From the NCBI GenBank assembly GCA_964019055.1, contig OZ025216.1:12546414-12610413 (forward strand): 64,000 bases of DNA. Direction: 5' to 3'. The stretch comes from Anthopleura xanthogrammica. Its lineage: Eukaryota; Cnidaria; Anthozoa; Actiniaria; Actiniidae. The notes beneath the pieces are model-generated. The model searched no databases and was not told where the DNA came from. It saw only the letters and a program-made list of their open reading frames with translations. How positions within the stretch are numbered: the stretch's first letter is position 1; each line of letters starts with the position of its first letter. Below, one piece after another: positions 42,181-54,341 of this stretch. The position numbers were made by a program, and so were the translations under genes.

Positions 42181-45100
42181 ATGACAGGGAAACATTCTGG
42201 AAATACCCTGGCAAAACAGCGCAAACGACAACATGAAGACTCTGCTCTTGTTTTCCCTAAAATCACAAATCTCACCGGAGATATGATACTCCAACATCAA
42301 CTGGATGATACCTACACAAGGACGTCTTACTCTATCCACTATGACCCGAAAAATTTCCTCGATAACCCTTGTTCGCCAATCGTGAGAAAGGGGCCGCCCC
42401 CTCAAAAGGTAGGCCAAAAGTAAAACTATGCGGCAACTTACTTCAACAACCAGTAAAAATGATCTGGAGTTCATCATCATGGTTTGACTTTCATTTATCC
42501 GCAATTACATGGATATATATATTATATATTTAGTTGCAAAATACCTGCGCGTGCGTTAGTTTAAGATTATCTTCAGTGGAATCGATAATTCAGAATTTGA
42601 AATCTGTTCTCGAATATTGATTAGCCATTTCGACGTGTTCCTCTGTGCGCGCGCTGCGAGCCCAAAGCTTGACAAATAAAAAAGTTTGAATTCGCGCTTA
42701 CTTGAATAGCGACTAGGCCCAGCTAACAAAGGCGGATCTCAGTCTATATCCCCATGAATTTCTCCCGATTCAAGGGCCTGGTCCATACGATATGGCAATT
42801 TTTGAAAACGCGGGTTTCTGTTTCATTTTTCCCCTCCTTTCTATTGTTGTCAATACCGTGGCATTGAAAATGGATCTACACCGCTAGGTGCGCGTCGACC
42901 TGCGTGTGACTAATATGTGAGGTGAGTTTGTTAGATATGTTGTCCTCTCCCTTGTTTCGAGGGTTTTTCACCGCGTTTTTTCTTCCCAACATTTGAGTTG
43001 TTATGCTTGCTGTTTATATTCGAATATTGCCGGTTTTCAATCATTTCCAGTAGGATGATATAACAATAGACACGGTGGCCATGTTGGCTGATATGACAAA
43101 AAAGTACTAATGACAAGTCTTTGTTAGATTCAACTGATCAAGATGGCGGCTGTAAAAACCAGCACTAGGATGGACCTTGACAGTGCTCTTTTAGGTTTTT
43201 CTTCTTTCTCCCTGTTTATTTGATATAAAATATCACATGCTAACTTGATTTTTTTGTTGTAGGACTTTCTTTCTTGGGATGAGCAAGGGCAATGCAATAA
43301 CGGTAGCGGAAATGCTGGGAAGAAAGGAAGTAAAGACGATCAGTATAACCGATTTGGTAATTATCATATATTTTTATGTATAGCATTGTTGCAGTAGCGT
43401 TATGGCATTGTCTCATTGAGTGATTGCCCAGTATGAAATCCCCTGTTTGTGCAAATAAATGTGCAATGCAGCACTTTTTCTTGCAACAGTATGGGCATAA
43501 AAGCTGCAAGACAAGGTGCAAGGAGCTTTTCCTCCTATTAATTATCTAAAGAAGAGACAACAGGGACGGCGGAGCACATCAGTGCATTTCAAAGTGAGGG
43601 GGCCAGTATGCAACTTAAAGGAAAGAAGTAGAGGGGGCTAAGGTTAGGAAATATGAAGACTAATATGCAAAAGGAAAAAAGCTCTGCCGTCCCTGGACAA
43701 GTAGTATAAAACTGGACGTTTGATCTACAGTTTCACTTGTTTTTCTCACGTTCTTTCATCATTGTTATTTCTGTGTTGTTGTTTTTCTATCTCAGAAACG
43801 GAGTATTCTAGTGGCTACAGGCATAAACCACTCTCACCTTACAAAAGTAAGAACAACTGATAAAATAGCATATTGCGCTTTAGAATGTCAGGTGGATGGG
43901 GAAGAGAGAACATGGCTACTGAGAAAGAAGGTGTAACCAGTATTTTGCCAGGTTATCCCAGACAATTAGCTGGGTAAACATTCATTGATAATCACCTCGA
44001 CTTCGGTGACTAATTATTGAATTTAAGCTACAGACACACGGCGGTGCAACATTGCGCGCAACGATTCAGGCAATCAATGTTGCAAACCGTATAACGCGAT
44101 GCAATTTTTATGCACGCTATTTTGCTGAACTAGAAAACGACCCAACTTCAGCAACATTCAGTTGCCAATATTGCGCAATGTTGCGCCGTGTGTCCGCGCC
44201 TTTACATTAATTGTTCTTTCGATTGTTTTCTTTACAGAAAAAGATTATTGTAACCACTTCACTCAAATATTATACTCCCCTATACAAAGTAAGGATGACT
44301 TAACTGCTTACGTTCTTGACAAATATTGATGTTATAAAAATGTGAATTCATTAGAAGAGAGATTCAATTGTTAACAATGTCTGAATGGGGTTTACCCAGG
44401 ACAACTGGCAAGTGCCCTAAAATTGAACTGACAAAAATCCTGAAATTTAACCGACAATTGAAAAAATTAAGGCCTCAAATTTAAATGATGACAACTGGAC
44501 AGCTGGACACACCTCATCCAGACGCTCTCTTGATAAACGTCAATCGGTACCATTACTGTAACAAAATACAGTTTACACGGACGCGGTTTCATTTATTTGT
44601 AACCGTATTATTTTCTACTCGGTTACGCCTTGCGTTTACACGACATCCATTGAATATGTAATAAAACCGTGATGTTTTAAGAACGCTGTCTGCATGATAC
44701 TTCATATACTTCAATATATACTTCATATCGTTCTCGTGTAAACGCGCTGTAACCATATCATTTTCAACCCGGTTTCATGCTCATGAAGCCGTGTTCAAAT
44801 GAAACAAGGCCCGTTTGGCGGGACCTTATTTCCCCCTATACATCCCATAATGCCTTGTGATCCAAAATGGCCGCCGTATTGTCGGAGTAGTCCATTAACG
44901 ACATGTTATTGCAGGACAACGGCTGCTCAATAGGGAAGAAATAACGAAGGTTAAGCTGCCAGAGATGATAGAAGATGGAGAAACACAAGAGCCGTCTACG
45001 CCTCTACCGGTTTGCTTGTTTTCTCGTTTGTTTGTTTGTTTGTTTGTTTGTTTGTTTGTTTGTTTGTTTGTTTGTTTGTCCATATGACTGACACTGACTG

Positions 45101-47432
45101 ATCACTAGATTAAGATTTTATTTATATTTTTCTTACAGTCGCCAGTTTTAATGAATCGTCAGATGAACGCGGATTGCTATGCTGATTTGAACAAGTTTCT
45201 TGGCCTAGACATATTCAAAGGTAAATATTACAATTCCCACATGCAACATGCAACATGCAACATGCAACATGCAACATGCAACATGCAACATGCAACATGC
45301 AACATGCAACATGCAACATGCAACATGCAACATGCAACATGCAACATGCAACATGCAACATGCAACATGCAACATGCAACATGCAACATGCAACATGCAA
45401 CATGCAACATGCAACATGCAACATGCAACATGCAACATGCAACATGCAACATGCAACATGCAACATGCAACATGCAACATGCAACATGCAACATGCAACA
45501 TGCAACATGCAACATGCAACATGCAACATGCAACATGCAACATGCAACATGCAACATGCAACATGCAACATGCAACATGCAACATGCAACATGCAACATG
45601 CAACATGCAACATGCAACATGCAACATGCAACATGCAACATGCAACATGCAACATGCAACATGCAACATGCAACATGCAACATGCAACATGCAACATGCA
45701 ACATGCAACATGCAACATGCAACATGCAACATGCAACATGCAACATGCAACATGCAACATGCAACATGCAACATGCAACATGCAACATGCAACATGCAAC
45801 ATGCAACATGCAACATGCAACATGCAACATGCAACATGCAACATGCAACATGCAACATGCAACATGCAACATGCAACATGCAACATGCAACATGCAACAT
45901 GCAACATGCAACATGCAACATGCAACATGCAACATGCAACATGCAACATGCAACATGCAACATGCAACATGCAACATGCAACATGCAACATGCAACATGC
46001 AACATGCAACATGCAACATGCAACATGCAACATGCAACATGCAACATGCAACATGCAACATGCAACATGCAACATGCAACATGCAACATATGCAAAATAA
46101 CCTTCACCTAATGAACCTTTTTTTGAAATAGCTGTATAAAAGGCCTAATATTTAGCGCAATTATTAAAAAAACGTTCATTTTTGTATTTTTAATTACAGA
46201 CCGAGAGGTGCTAGCAGAACTTTTAGACTCAGCTGATAAAAGATATCTTATTAAGGTGAGTATCCATGAGTACCATATAAATTCGGATTGCCTACGATTA
46301 TTTAAGAAGACAAGCTATCAAAGCGTGGGATCGGATATTCGCTGAGTTAGAGAATGAGTTGAGTTTGAGATAAAGTTAAATGGTCCCCTTCATAGGTAGT
46401 TCCCTGCGCCATCTCGAAAAGTAGCTGTGCCTTAGCATCGAAGCGAGACATGAGGTGACCTTGCAATGATAAAAAAATGTAAATAATTGTCCAAGGTGCT
46501 AAAAAATAAAAAAGTAATGACTGTCCTAGCCTCGTACTCAAGCTGAAAACATGATCTAGCTTAGCATGTTCGGGAACCACTTGCGCAATATACGAATCAA
46601 TCTTGAGAGAAAAACTCCACAGATCATCGAGATCCTTTGCAATACATGACACGAATTCTAGCAAGCAGTAAGAACACCCTACCTTCAGTAAGGACACCCT
46701 ATCTTCATGTAAACGGGGCCTTTAACACTAGTAAATCGATCCAATTCACGTATGGTATAGATACTAACACAAATCCTTGTCTTTTCTTCTCTAACATCAA
46801 TGTATTAAGCTTCTTAACTCTTTGAGTCCTGAAACTCTGTTAGGGTTGAAGAGATGGCTGTTGGCTCGCGAAGAGGGTAAGTTTCAACAATTTTTTTTTT
46901 ATAAAAACGCTTAATAATAAAAATAAAATAATTCTGATTGGTTGGGAGCGTGTGCATGAGATGTAAACTTGCGCTATCTGGGCTAGCCTGAGTGAACCTA
47001 TTTACTATATATCTGTTGTTTTAGAATACGATGAAGGAGATTTGACAAGATGTCCGCCTATATCAACACCAAGTAAGCACTTCATAGATTTCTTGCAGCC
47101 TATTCCCAGTGAAGAAAATTGTGAATTGCGCTGCGTCGCCGTGACCGTGTCAGTACCGTGTCGTGTATAAAAACATTCGACATTTGGTGCCGTGTCCACG
47201 CCGCGCCGCGCCGTAACCGTGCCGTGTGCCGTGAATTTTCACACTAGCTCATACAAAATCTTCTCTTACTTGAATACAATTTGCTATTGTTCTATAGCTT
47301 CCCCTCCGTCAACACCAACGAAAGACCAGGAGAATGAGGTATGTGCAAAACATTCGGTTGTCAAGCTAGAGTTCTTACTGCGTATATAGTTACGGAAGGC
47401 CTAAAAAGAAGAAGCAACAACGAAAGAAAGAA

Positions 47433-47522
<90 letters not shown>

Positions 47523-47706
47523 TAGGTTAGGTTAGAATGTACTTTATTGGCATGACCTTGCTGATTACAGGTATTGCTAAAGCATGTAACAGTAACTTAA
47601 TATAAAAATTATTTTACAATGGCTTTTACAAATCAATAAGATATGGGTATATATATATATATTCATATAATTTACAAATCAAGGTATTATTGAAGTTAAT
47701 TATGGT

Positions 47707-47771
<65 letters not shown>

Positions 47772-49527
47772 TATGTGTGTAGGAGTTTGGAAAAAATTAT
47801 GTTTACAACTGATGATAACATAACGTGTTTCCATGATTTTAGCCAACAATGCCAGCGTGTCTTGAGAAGCGAGCCTCACCAATGTCATTTAACAAGATAT
47901 TTGAAAAATCTCCCTCTGAAGGTAAAGAATAAAGGAATGAAAAGAGACAGGAAACACGCAGTTAGGGACTTTATAGAGCAAACACAGAGTAATACACACA
48001 GGGAACCCATGGCCAGGGATGGGGCATCTTCGAGGAATTCCCTGGTCATGCACAAGGAGCCCACTTGTCTAGCAGTTTTTAAAATTTGATCCTTGGCAAG
48101 TGGAAGGGATGTGGAGTACGGGAAGGGGGGAAGGAATGTGGCTGTAGCATACACTATGCCTAATAATCCTTCTTGACTCTTGTTTATCACAGAGAAGGAA
48201 GTCATCAGAAAATTATTGAATGCAGGAGACCATAAATACCTGGAAAAGGTAAGATATGAATGAAATAATGTCCAGTTATTTAGACCTATACTCATCCATC
48301 GTATACCAGCAAATTCATTGTTCGTGGCGTTTGCAACACTATTATTGGTCACTCATTCATTCATCCATCCATCATCCATCCATCACTCATTTGTTTACTC
48401 TTTTTGATTTATTCATTCATTCGTTCCTAGTTCCTCAGTTGTGTGGTTCAACCAGAAGCACTCCAAGGAGCTCGTTCATGGCTCATAAGTCACGATGGTA
48501 AAGGTATCCACATGAAATACTTGTACATATATACTCGCCAACAACTATCGCCTTAACGCAGATTTTTGCGGATTACCATGTTTTTTAAGGCGCGGGAATA
48601 CAAGTTACAGAGCGAAGGCTGCTCAGTCGTATTATCGCCCCGCGTGCAACAAATTTTCTCTGTTGCAGAAAGTAGGAAGAACGTTTACTTCATGCATCAA
48701 AGTCGCGCTACAAAAAGGTTGTTGCTCTCGGGGTGCTAATACGAGCCACCTTCACTCTGCAATGTGCAACGCAACAACACCAACAATGTTGCACGACAAG
48801 TTGCACGATTTCGTTGCTCGTATTTCCGCGCCTTTAAATCTACTTTTAATTTTTTGCAGATCGCGAAGTTGCTATAAGGTTTCTCGGAGATATTCGTAAT
48901 CCTTTCAGTCGAAAACTAAAGGAAGCTATAAAGGAAGAACAATTTCGAGAGAATGTTGAAAATGTACTGAAAAGTGGTCAAAGTCAAATCCTACGAAAAC
49001 GAGCGAGGGAGAAGAAAAGGTCGCCTCATGGAAGCAACTGCTCGTGTGCTGTATGTGATACCGATCATTCAAATAAGATACTTAAAGCTCTTTACAAGTA
49101 AGTACGAACTGAGTAAATATCTGAAATTAAGGTAAAGCTTGGTTCGCACGAGCAACGCAAATGCAAACGCAAGGAATGGAATTTTTTTCATTGTCTTGTG
49201 CTTGCGTTTGCTTTTGAGTTTTCAACGTGTGAACCGGTTAAAACCCAAATGCAAATGCAAATTATCTTTTTCTTCTTGATTTGCAGACATGGTACGACTG
49301 CTATTATCGATGAGATGCGAAAGGCATTAGAACTCGTTCCTTGTCCAAAACGAACCATTACCAGGAAACAACATGCGCGTAAATACCAGGTAGCAAGACT
49401 TGGTGGCGACAAGCTCGGTCGCAATACCTTCACTCATACCAGCTACCTAGCAAACAAAGGAGCACTGTTCATGCAACCACATCGAGCCATTCCCCCATAC
49501 TTTGTTATACATCCTGAGTTACCATAG
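42181..49527 (+). CDS. Unrecognised 15-exon protein with repeated REV-type exons
   Basis: Exons are 42181-42408, 43263-43356, 43796-43846, 44238-44288, 44915-45009, 45139-45220, 46200-46255, about 46844-46876, 47025-47072, 47298-47338, 47843-47921, 48193-48248, 48431-48497, 48860-49097 and 49287-49527 (stop TAG), giving about 486 residues. I do not recognise the family. No signal peptide or membrane helix is visible. The N-terminus is basic and hydrophilic (MTGKHSGNTLAKQRKRQHED). A Ser/Thr/Pro stretch (ISTPTSPPSTPTKDQ) is followed by three related segments that each begin at a phase-1 acceptor: DREVLAELLDSADKRYLIK, EKEVIRKLLNAGDHKYLEK and DREVAIRFLGDI. The last two exons are basic, contain CSCAVC, and end in HRAIPPYFVIHPELP. 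The small exon near 46850 has two acceptor and donor choices that keep the frame (R-WLLAREE or RLKRWLLAREE). It is probably cytoplasmic or nuclear; function unknown. Confidence 0.75.
44026..44202. mobile_element. TA-flanked foldback MITE
   Basis: The left arm AGCTACAGACACACGGCGGT and a right arm ending CCGTGTGTCCGCGCCTT are inverted and bordered by TA. Inner TGCAACATTGCGCG and CGCAATGTTGCG pair. It is in an intron of the unrecognised gene. Confidence 0.85.
44567..44820. mobile_element. Probable MITE related to the TTTACACG family
   Basis: TACAGTTTACACGGACGCGG at the left and GTGTAAACGCG plus ATGAAACAAGGCCCG toward the right resemble arms of the TA-flanked family. The right end is not well defined. 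Confidence 0.5.
45019..45079. repeat. (TTTG)n microsatellite
   Basis: About fifteen GTTT units directly follow the donor of exon 5 of the unrecognised gene. Confidence 0.95.
45240..46088. repeat. (CATGCAA)n heptamer array, about 120 units
   Basis: About 847 bp of CATGCAA repeats run with no visible mismatch, in the intron between exons 6 and 7 of the unrecognised gene. With a 7-bp period every frame on both strands reads a 21-bp, seven-residue cycle (MQHATCN or HVACCML), which explains the very long open frames. They are not proteins. Confidence 0.98.
47438..47766. repeat. Two (AG)n runs enclosing a 185-bp A/T-rich segment
   Basis: AG runs at about 47438-47520 and 47709-47766 flank GGTTAGGTTAGGTTAG and a segment with ACTTTATTGGCATGACCTTG that resembles a retroelement 3' end. 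All of this is in an intron of the unrecognised gene. Confidence 0.85.
48588..48834. mobile_element. TA-flanked foldback MITE
   Basis: The left arm AGGCGCGGGAATACAAG and a right arm ending CGTATTTCCGCGCCTT are inverted and bordered by TA. The insertion stops about 25 bp before the acceptor of exon 14 of the unrecognised gene. Confidence 0.85.
49135..49238. mobile_element. Short TA-flanked MITE
   Basis: AAGCTTGGTTCGCACGAGCA at the left and CAACGTGTGAACCGGT at the right are inverted and bordered by TA. It contains GCAAATGCAAACGCAAG and a complementary stretch. It fills most of the last intron of the unrecognised gene. Confidence 0.75.
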
Positions 49528-51214
49528 AAACAATCACGTGACGGAGGCTGGTGACTTTTGCGATAAAAAAACGGCTAGTTGGGGTATCCTAAACTTTATA
49601 GACTGGACATACAGATTATTACAGAGTCTTATGTTTTATATTCGATTCAGTTAAGGTTTTATCTTTGTAAGCAGTTGTCCATACTTATATCCAGTGGATA
49701 TTTATTTCTGTATCTTGTAAGCCGGATAATAAATACTAGTCTCATCTCATGGCAATTCTCTAGTCACTTCTTTATTTGTTTCATTCGATATAATGAGAAA
49801 TAATCTTCGTTGAACTTGCATTAAAAAAACAGAACGAACATAAAAATGATCGAACAACACAAATTGAACTGACGGACAGACAGACGGAATACTCACAAAC
49901 GGACGGGTAGGCGGGCAGACAGACGGACGAAGGAGTTTCAATTACAGTCATATCTGTTTGGTCTCAGTGAAATGGGACGACATTATGTTCAAAGCAAAAG
50001 GGTCTAACCAGTCCCCCTCTACTAACTATGTTCTGACAAACTTTAAGACTTGATTTTTTCTGTTCCCATGGCGGCCGTGAACGGAGCAGGACGGATGTAA
50101 ATAATCTATCATAAAGTTGAATTGAATTTGAAAGAAGAAGGGTCGCTTGCGATAAAGGAATTTTACAACCAGAAAGGTGCTTTTTGATGAAGCTATTTTT
50201 GGACCACATTGGAATATATAATCTTAACATGATTAGTAATGTCGATAGTGATCGCTGGCAGTTATCTGGGGATATTACACGGATACACGACCGTTTCATG
50301 CTACCACGATCTCCTTTATTGACCATGCATATCCACGAAGACAATCTGTAACGTTTCACGTCTAGAACGGAACGGAAAAAACACGCGTATGAGTTACGTG
50401 CTTCCGGAAAAATCAAAATAAAATTTTCCCAAAACTATATGTTTAGATACCTTCGAGGCTTTTTTGAGTAATAAATTGTCCACGATTATATATATGAAGA
50501 CTTAGTTTTACTTATTTATTTATTTATTTTTAGCTTTATGATATCTATTATTTTTATTATTTTACAATTTGAAAATCGTAGATCTAGATTTTGTAAAGCT
50601 TCATGGTATTATCACGCTGTTCAGCAAAACCAAGCAAAGAAGGACGTCAGTCGTTGTTAAAATGTAAATTGGTAAAAGTTCTATCTGATTGTTGTAATAA
50701 CAAAAGGACTTCCTTTCGATTCAAGTGTCTTTAGGTCAATGCTGAAGCTGAATCAGCAGAATATGAAAGATCTGCAAGAACAGGTTGATTTACCAAGGAA
50801 CAAATAAACGACGACACTCAAAATTCCTACATAAAATACCCAAGTTGTTCACTTTTTTAACATCTTTTTTGGCACTCTTTCATTTTAATATGGCTTTATA
50901 TTTACTTGTAACATTTTAGGAATATAATTTGATTAGGTTTTTAATAGTTTTTCGGATGATTGAATACGCTAATTTATGATTTGTTCACTTCTAGAGGAAC
51001 TCAAATAAGAAGATCTGGGGGTTTCCCCTTGAAATCTAGCTGTAATGGTATTGAACGATGGTAATTGGTCAAAAATATTTATTGATCATCTGAGTCGAAT
51101 AAGTGACGTCCACGCTCACATTCTCATTATATTAACCAGCTGATGAGTGGAGTGAGATTCAATCAGTACTTCATAACTACCATACTAACAACTTTGGATA
51201 ACTGCTTCCTCACA
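49528..51214. other. Intergenic between the unrecognised gene and the first IL-17-like gene
   Basis: An AATAAA at 49727, about 200 bp after the stop, may end the upstream gene. A 150-codon minus-strand frame at 49964-50416 shows no family motif. The last 150 bp hold promoter-like elements of the next gene. Confidence 0.5.
51103..51140 (+). promoter_or_regulatory. Promoter elements of the first IL-17-like gene
   Basis: A CRE-like GTGACGTCC lies at about 51103 and a TATA-like TATATTAA at about 51129, some 85 bp before the start codon at 51215. The spacing would place the transcript start near 51160. These are sequence matches only. Confidence 0.4.
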
Positions 51215-53467
51215 ATGGAAATGAAAACTTTTATCGTTCTGGTAAGTATTAGTTTCTTTTTTTAATATCTTCTTAGATTCCTTCAGTTGTAAATAGTTGG
51301 TAAATATTTTCTTGTAAAGTATATGATTTATTATTGTGTTCTCATTTTGAAAACTCTTACAAACTTCTGAAAGTTTGCAATATTGCTTCTTTATCAGCCT
51401 GTTTCCGCAGGGTTTTTTTTGTTTTGTTTTTGTTTTTTTTGTTTTGACTTCGGTTAACTAACTAAATAATTGTTGTATCAATCAATCAGCTGATTTTCTA
51501 ATAGCTTAATGTTTTTCTTTCTTGTCTTTAATTCAAAAGACAGAAACCTTCAGCTGTTTTCATACTCGTAATCGGGGAGTAATCGTTTTCGCATCTGTAG
51601 TAGATATTGTATCGTTAGCCCCAAGACGTCCTTGCTGTTCTCCCGCAAGTTTAAGATTTTCAGCATGGCATCGACCAAAGTGATGGGCCAATCCTTGCAA
51701 TTAAGTTTGCGGTTTGCGTTTTCTCCCCCTACCCCCCGGACCGGTTCATACACGATCGGTGAGGTGATGGTAAGCGTTACCACAACCATAAAAAAATACT
51801 TACGATCCTACCTTACCGACGACGCGACTTAGACTAATATTTTTGATCATTCACAATGGATCGATTTTAAATGCTACGGTTTCGAATGATTAGTGTAAAC
51901 AAGACTTTACTGAGGGGATTGTTGGATGGTAGTAAAACGTTTAACACTACTTTTCCTATTAAAAAAACAACTAGTTTTCTAGTCATTTAAATCTATCTAA
52001 ATAGATAATAATAACGTAACACTTCTCTGAATGCCACTATCTGTTAGATTTTTTTCATTTTCTTTTCACCCTAGACTAGTCAAGTGTTTTGTCTGTGATG
52101 AGTTTTAGGCCTTTGTCTGTACCTTCTTCGAGTACTTCGGCTCACTGACTTCGTCTGTGCTATGAGAACATATGACGTCACAGTTGTCATGAAGTATTTT
52201 TCCTTCTTTACATTAATTTTTTGAAATGATGAGCAAGTTTTTTTATTTTAATAACTGGAAACTAATTAAATAATTTAATATTTTTTTTAAAGTATTCCTT
52301 TTCAAACCATGTGTCATTCCCTAGAGTATCATTTCTTTGTTTAACGCATAACGCCCAAGCTAAAGAGTTTTATTGCATTTTTCATTTAACCATTAATTAG
52401 CCAGTGATATATTTTTATATATAATGTGATATATCTTATATATAATGTGATATATCTTATATATAATGTGATATATCTTATATATAATGTGATATATCTT
52501 ATATATAATGTGATATATCTTATATATAATGTGATATATCTTATATATAATGTGATATATCTTATATATAATGTGATATATCTTATATATAATGTGATAT
52601 ATCTTATATATAATGTGATATATCTTATATATATAATGTGATATATCTTATATATAATGTGATATATCTTATATATAATGTGATATATCTTATATATAAT
52701 GTGATATATCTTATATATAATGTGATATATCTTATATATAATGTGATATATCTTATATATAATGTGATATATCTTATATATAATGTGATATATCTTATAT
52801 ATAATGTGATATATCTTATATATAATGTGATATATCTTATATATATAATGTGATATATCTTATATATAATGTGATATATCTTATATATAATGTGATATAT
52901 CTTATATATAATGTGATATATCTTATATATAATGTGATATATCTTATATATAATGTGATATATCTTATATATAATGTGATATATCTTATATACAATGCTC
53001 AATGGCGTGGAATATTCATTCAACAGGCAATACTCTTTATACACCGCCAAGTAAGGTTCACAGATGGAGGATCAAGAAGTTCATTGAATAAATTCCGAAC
53101 ATGCCTAGGAATGTCTCCAAACAGACCTGCCTCTAAAAGAGCCATTCTCAACTACATTCGCAGGAATTTTGCCATAGTCCCTCTCTCTCATTCACCAAGT
53201 CCTCGAGATATTAATGCATCATCAGTACCTCGGAGAGTCCCAAGAACTCTAGCCCCTGGTAGATATTGTCCCTATACGATAAAGAGCGAAGATGTCCTCA
53301 ACAGGATACCGAGATTTTTGGCCTACGCTTCTTGTCGAGAGGAGATTTGTAACCCGGCATTATGCAAACCTGTCATGTACAGCCATAAAGTGTTGATTCA
53401 AAAATGTGATGGGGTGTGGGAATGGAGTGAAAAGACCCTACCAGTGGCTTTTGTTAAAGCGGTTTAA
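51215..53467 (+). CDS. IL-17-like secreted cystine-knot cytokine, copy A
   Basis: There are two exons: 51215-51241 (MEMKTFIVL, donor GTAAGT) and 53027-53467 (acceptor CATTCAACAG, stop TAA), giving 155 residues. The phase-0 intron splits the signal peptide (MEMKTFIVLAILFI). The mature part follows the IL-17 pattern: CPYTIKSEDVLNRIPRFL, then AYASC, CKPVMYSHKVL, QKCDGVWEW and LPVAFVKAV at the end. The six cysteines are at 35, 90, 112, 117, 122 and 136. In vertebrate IL-17 the chain ends in a VGCTCV-type segment whose two cysteines close the knot; here that position reads AFVK. It would be secreted and act as a dimeric signalling ligand if it behaves like the family. Codon use and splice sites look normal. 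The exon 2 acceptor lies just after a 21-bp satellite. Confidence 0.78.
51550..51789 (-). other. Unidentified antisense ORF in the copy A intron
   Basis: An 80-codon minus-strand frame reads KDWPITLVDAMLKILNLREN and ends YEYENS before a stop. It looks coding-like in composition, but I recognise no family. It may be a remnant exon of a mobile element or chance. Confidence 0.2.
52405..52996. repeat. 21-bp AT-rich array with 212-bp higher-order units
   Basis: The units are close to GATATATCTTATATATAATGT. After every ten units a 2-bp TA insertion appears (near 52630 and 52842), so the array repeats at 212 bp. It lies in the intron of IL-17-like copy A and ends about 30 bp before the acceptor. 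The open frames are repeat artefacts. Confidence 0.95.
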
Positions 53468-54178
53468 GAATAACGATACCTACGATTCAAAGAGAGCCAG
53501 ATCTAGATGTTAGGGTGCATGGCCGCCTTGATTTCTTTTGTAATGTCATCCAACATGGCGGTCATGTCATTTAAAATGGGAAGTCCGGATGGTTACAATG
53601 ACCTAAAACAAATGTACCTAGAACAGCACCTAAAAACAATTCGATTGTTGACTCGAAGTTGAACCTCTAATATTTATCACTGTTGCCCTTGGATACCCAA
53701 CCCATCTGCCGTTCTAGCTTCCTATTGGTCAAGTACACTATATTCATTATTTCTGTTTATATAATTCAATATTTTATACGATTTATTTATAAATAATAGT
53801 TTTGCTATTTACTAAGTTAAAAGAGAAAAAAGACCAGAAAAAGATGGGAAAAGAAAGGAAATAAAATTAAAAGAATGGAAAAGAAAGGAAAGAGAAGAGA
53901 AGAAAATGAAAAAAGAATGAAAGGAAAAGAAAAAAAGATGGAAAACGAGAGAGAGATAAATCAAAATCAAAGTCAAAATTTGGGGAAAAAAATGAATATA
54001 TGAAATGTATATAAAATGCAAAATTTTGTATGTATAAAGTATAAAAGAGCAAAATATTACGTACCTAATGATACACATGAAAAATTTCTCGATTCTGATT
54101 GGCTGAGAGCAGTGCAGAAAAAAGGAAATCAAGTTCAGAAAAAAGGAAATCAAAATTTTTTCATGTGTATTATTAATT

Positions 54179-54341
54179 GGAAATCATATGGTTTTTCTCG
54201 TGCAATTTTGGAAAAAATTTGAACTCGAGTTTTCAAAGAGCTCAAATTGCACTCTCCCTACGGGATTGTGCAATTTCGAGCTCTTTGAAAACTTACTCGT
54301 TCAAATTTATTCCAAATTGCACTCGAAACCATATGATTTCC
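54179..54341. mobile_element. Hairpin MITE
   Basis: Arms begin GGAAATCATATGG and end CCATATGATTTCC. AAAGAGCTCAAATTGCA and TGCAATTTCGAGCTCTTT pair near the centre. Confidence 0.85.

Noticed and set aside
45151..46131. Six ORFs of about 280-330 codons with a HATCNMQ or HVACCML cycle
   Set aside because: They are artefacts of the CATGCAA array. Only 45139-45220 is a genuine exon.
47521..47536. Telomere-like TTAGG repeat
   Set aside because: Only about three units follow an AG run; this is ordinary microsatellite drift.
49964..50416. 150-codon minus-strand ORF
   Set aside because: No domain motif, no splice context and no plausible start region. Probably chance.
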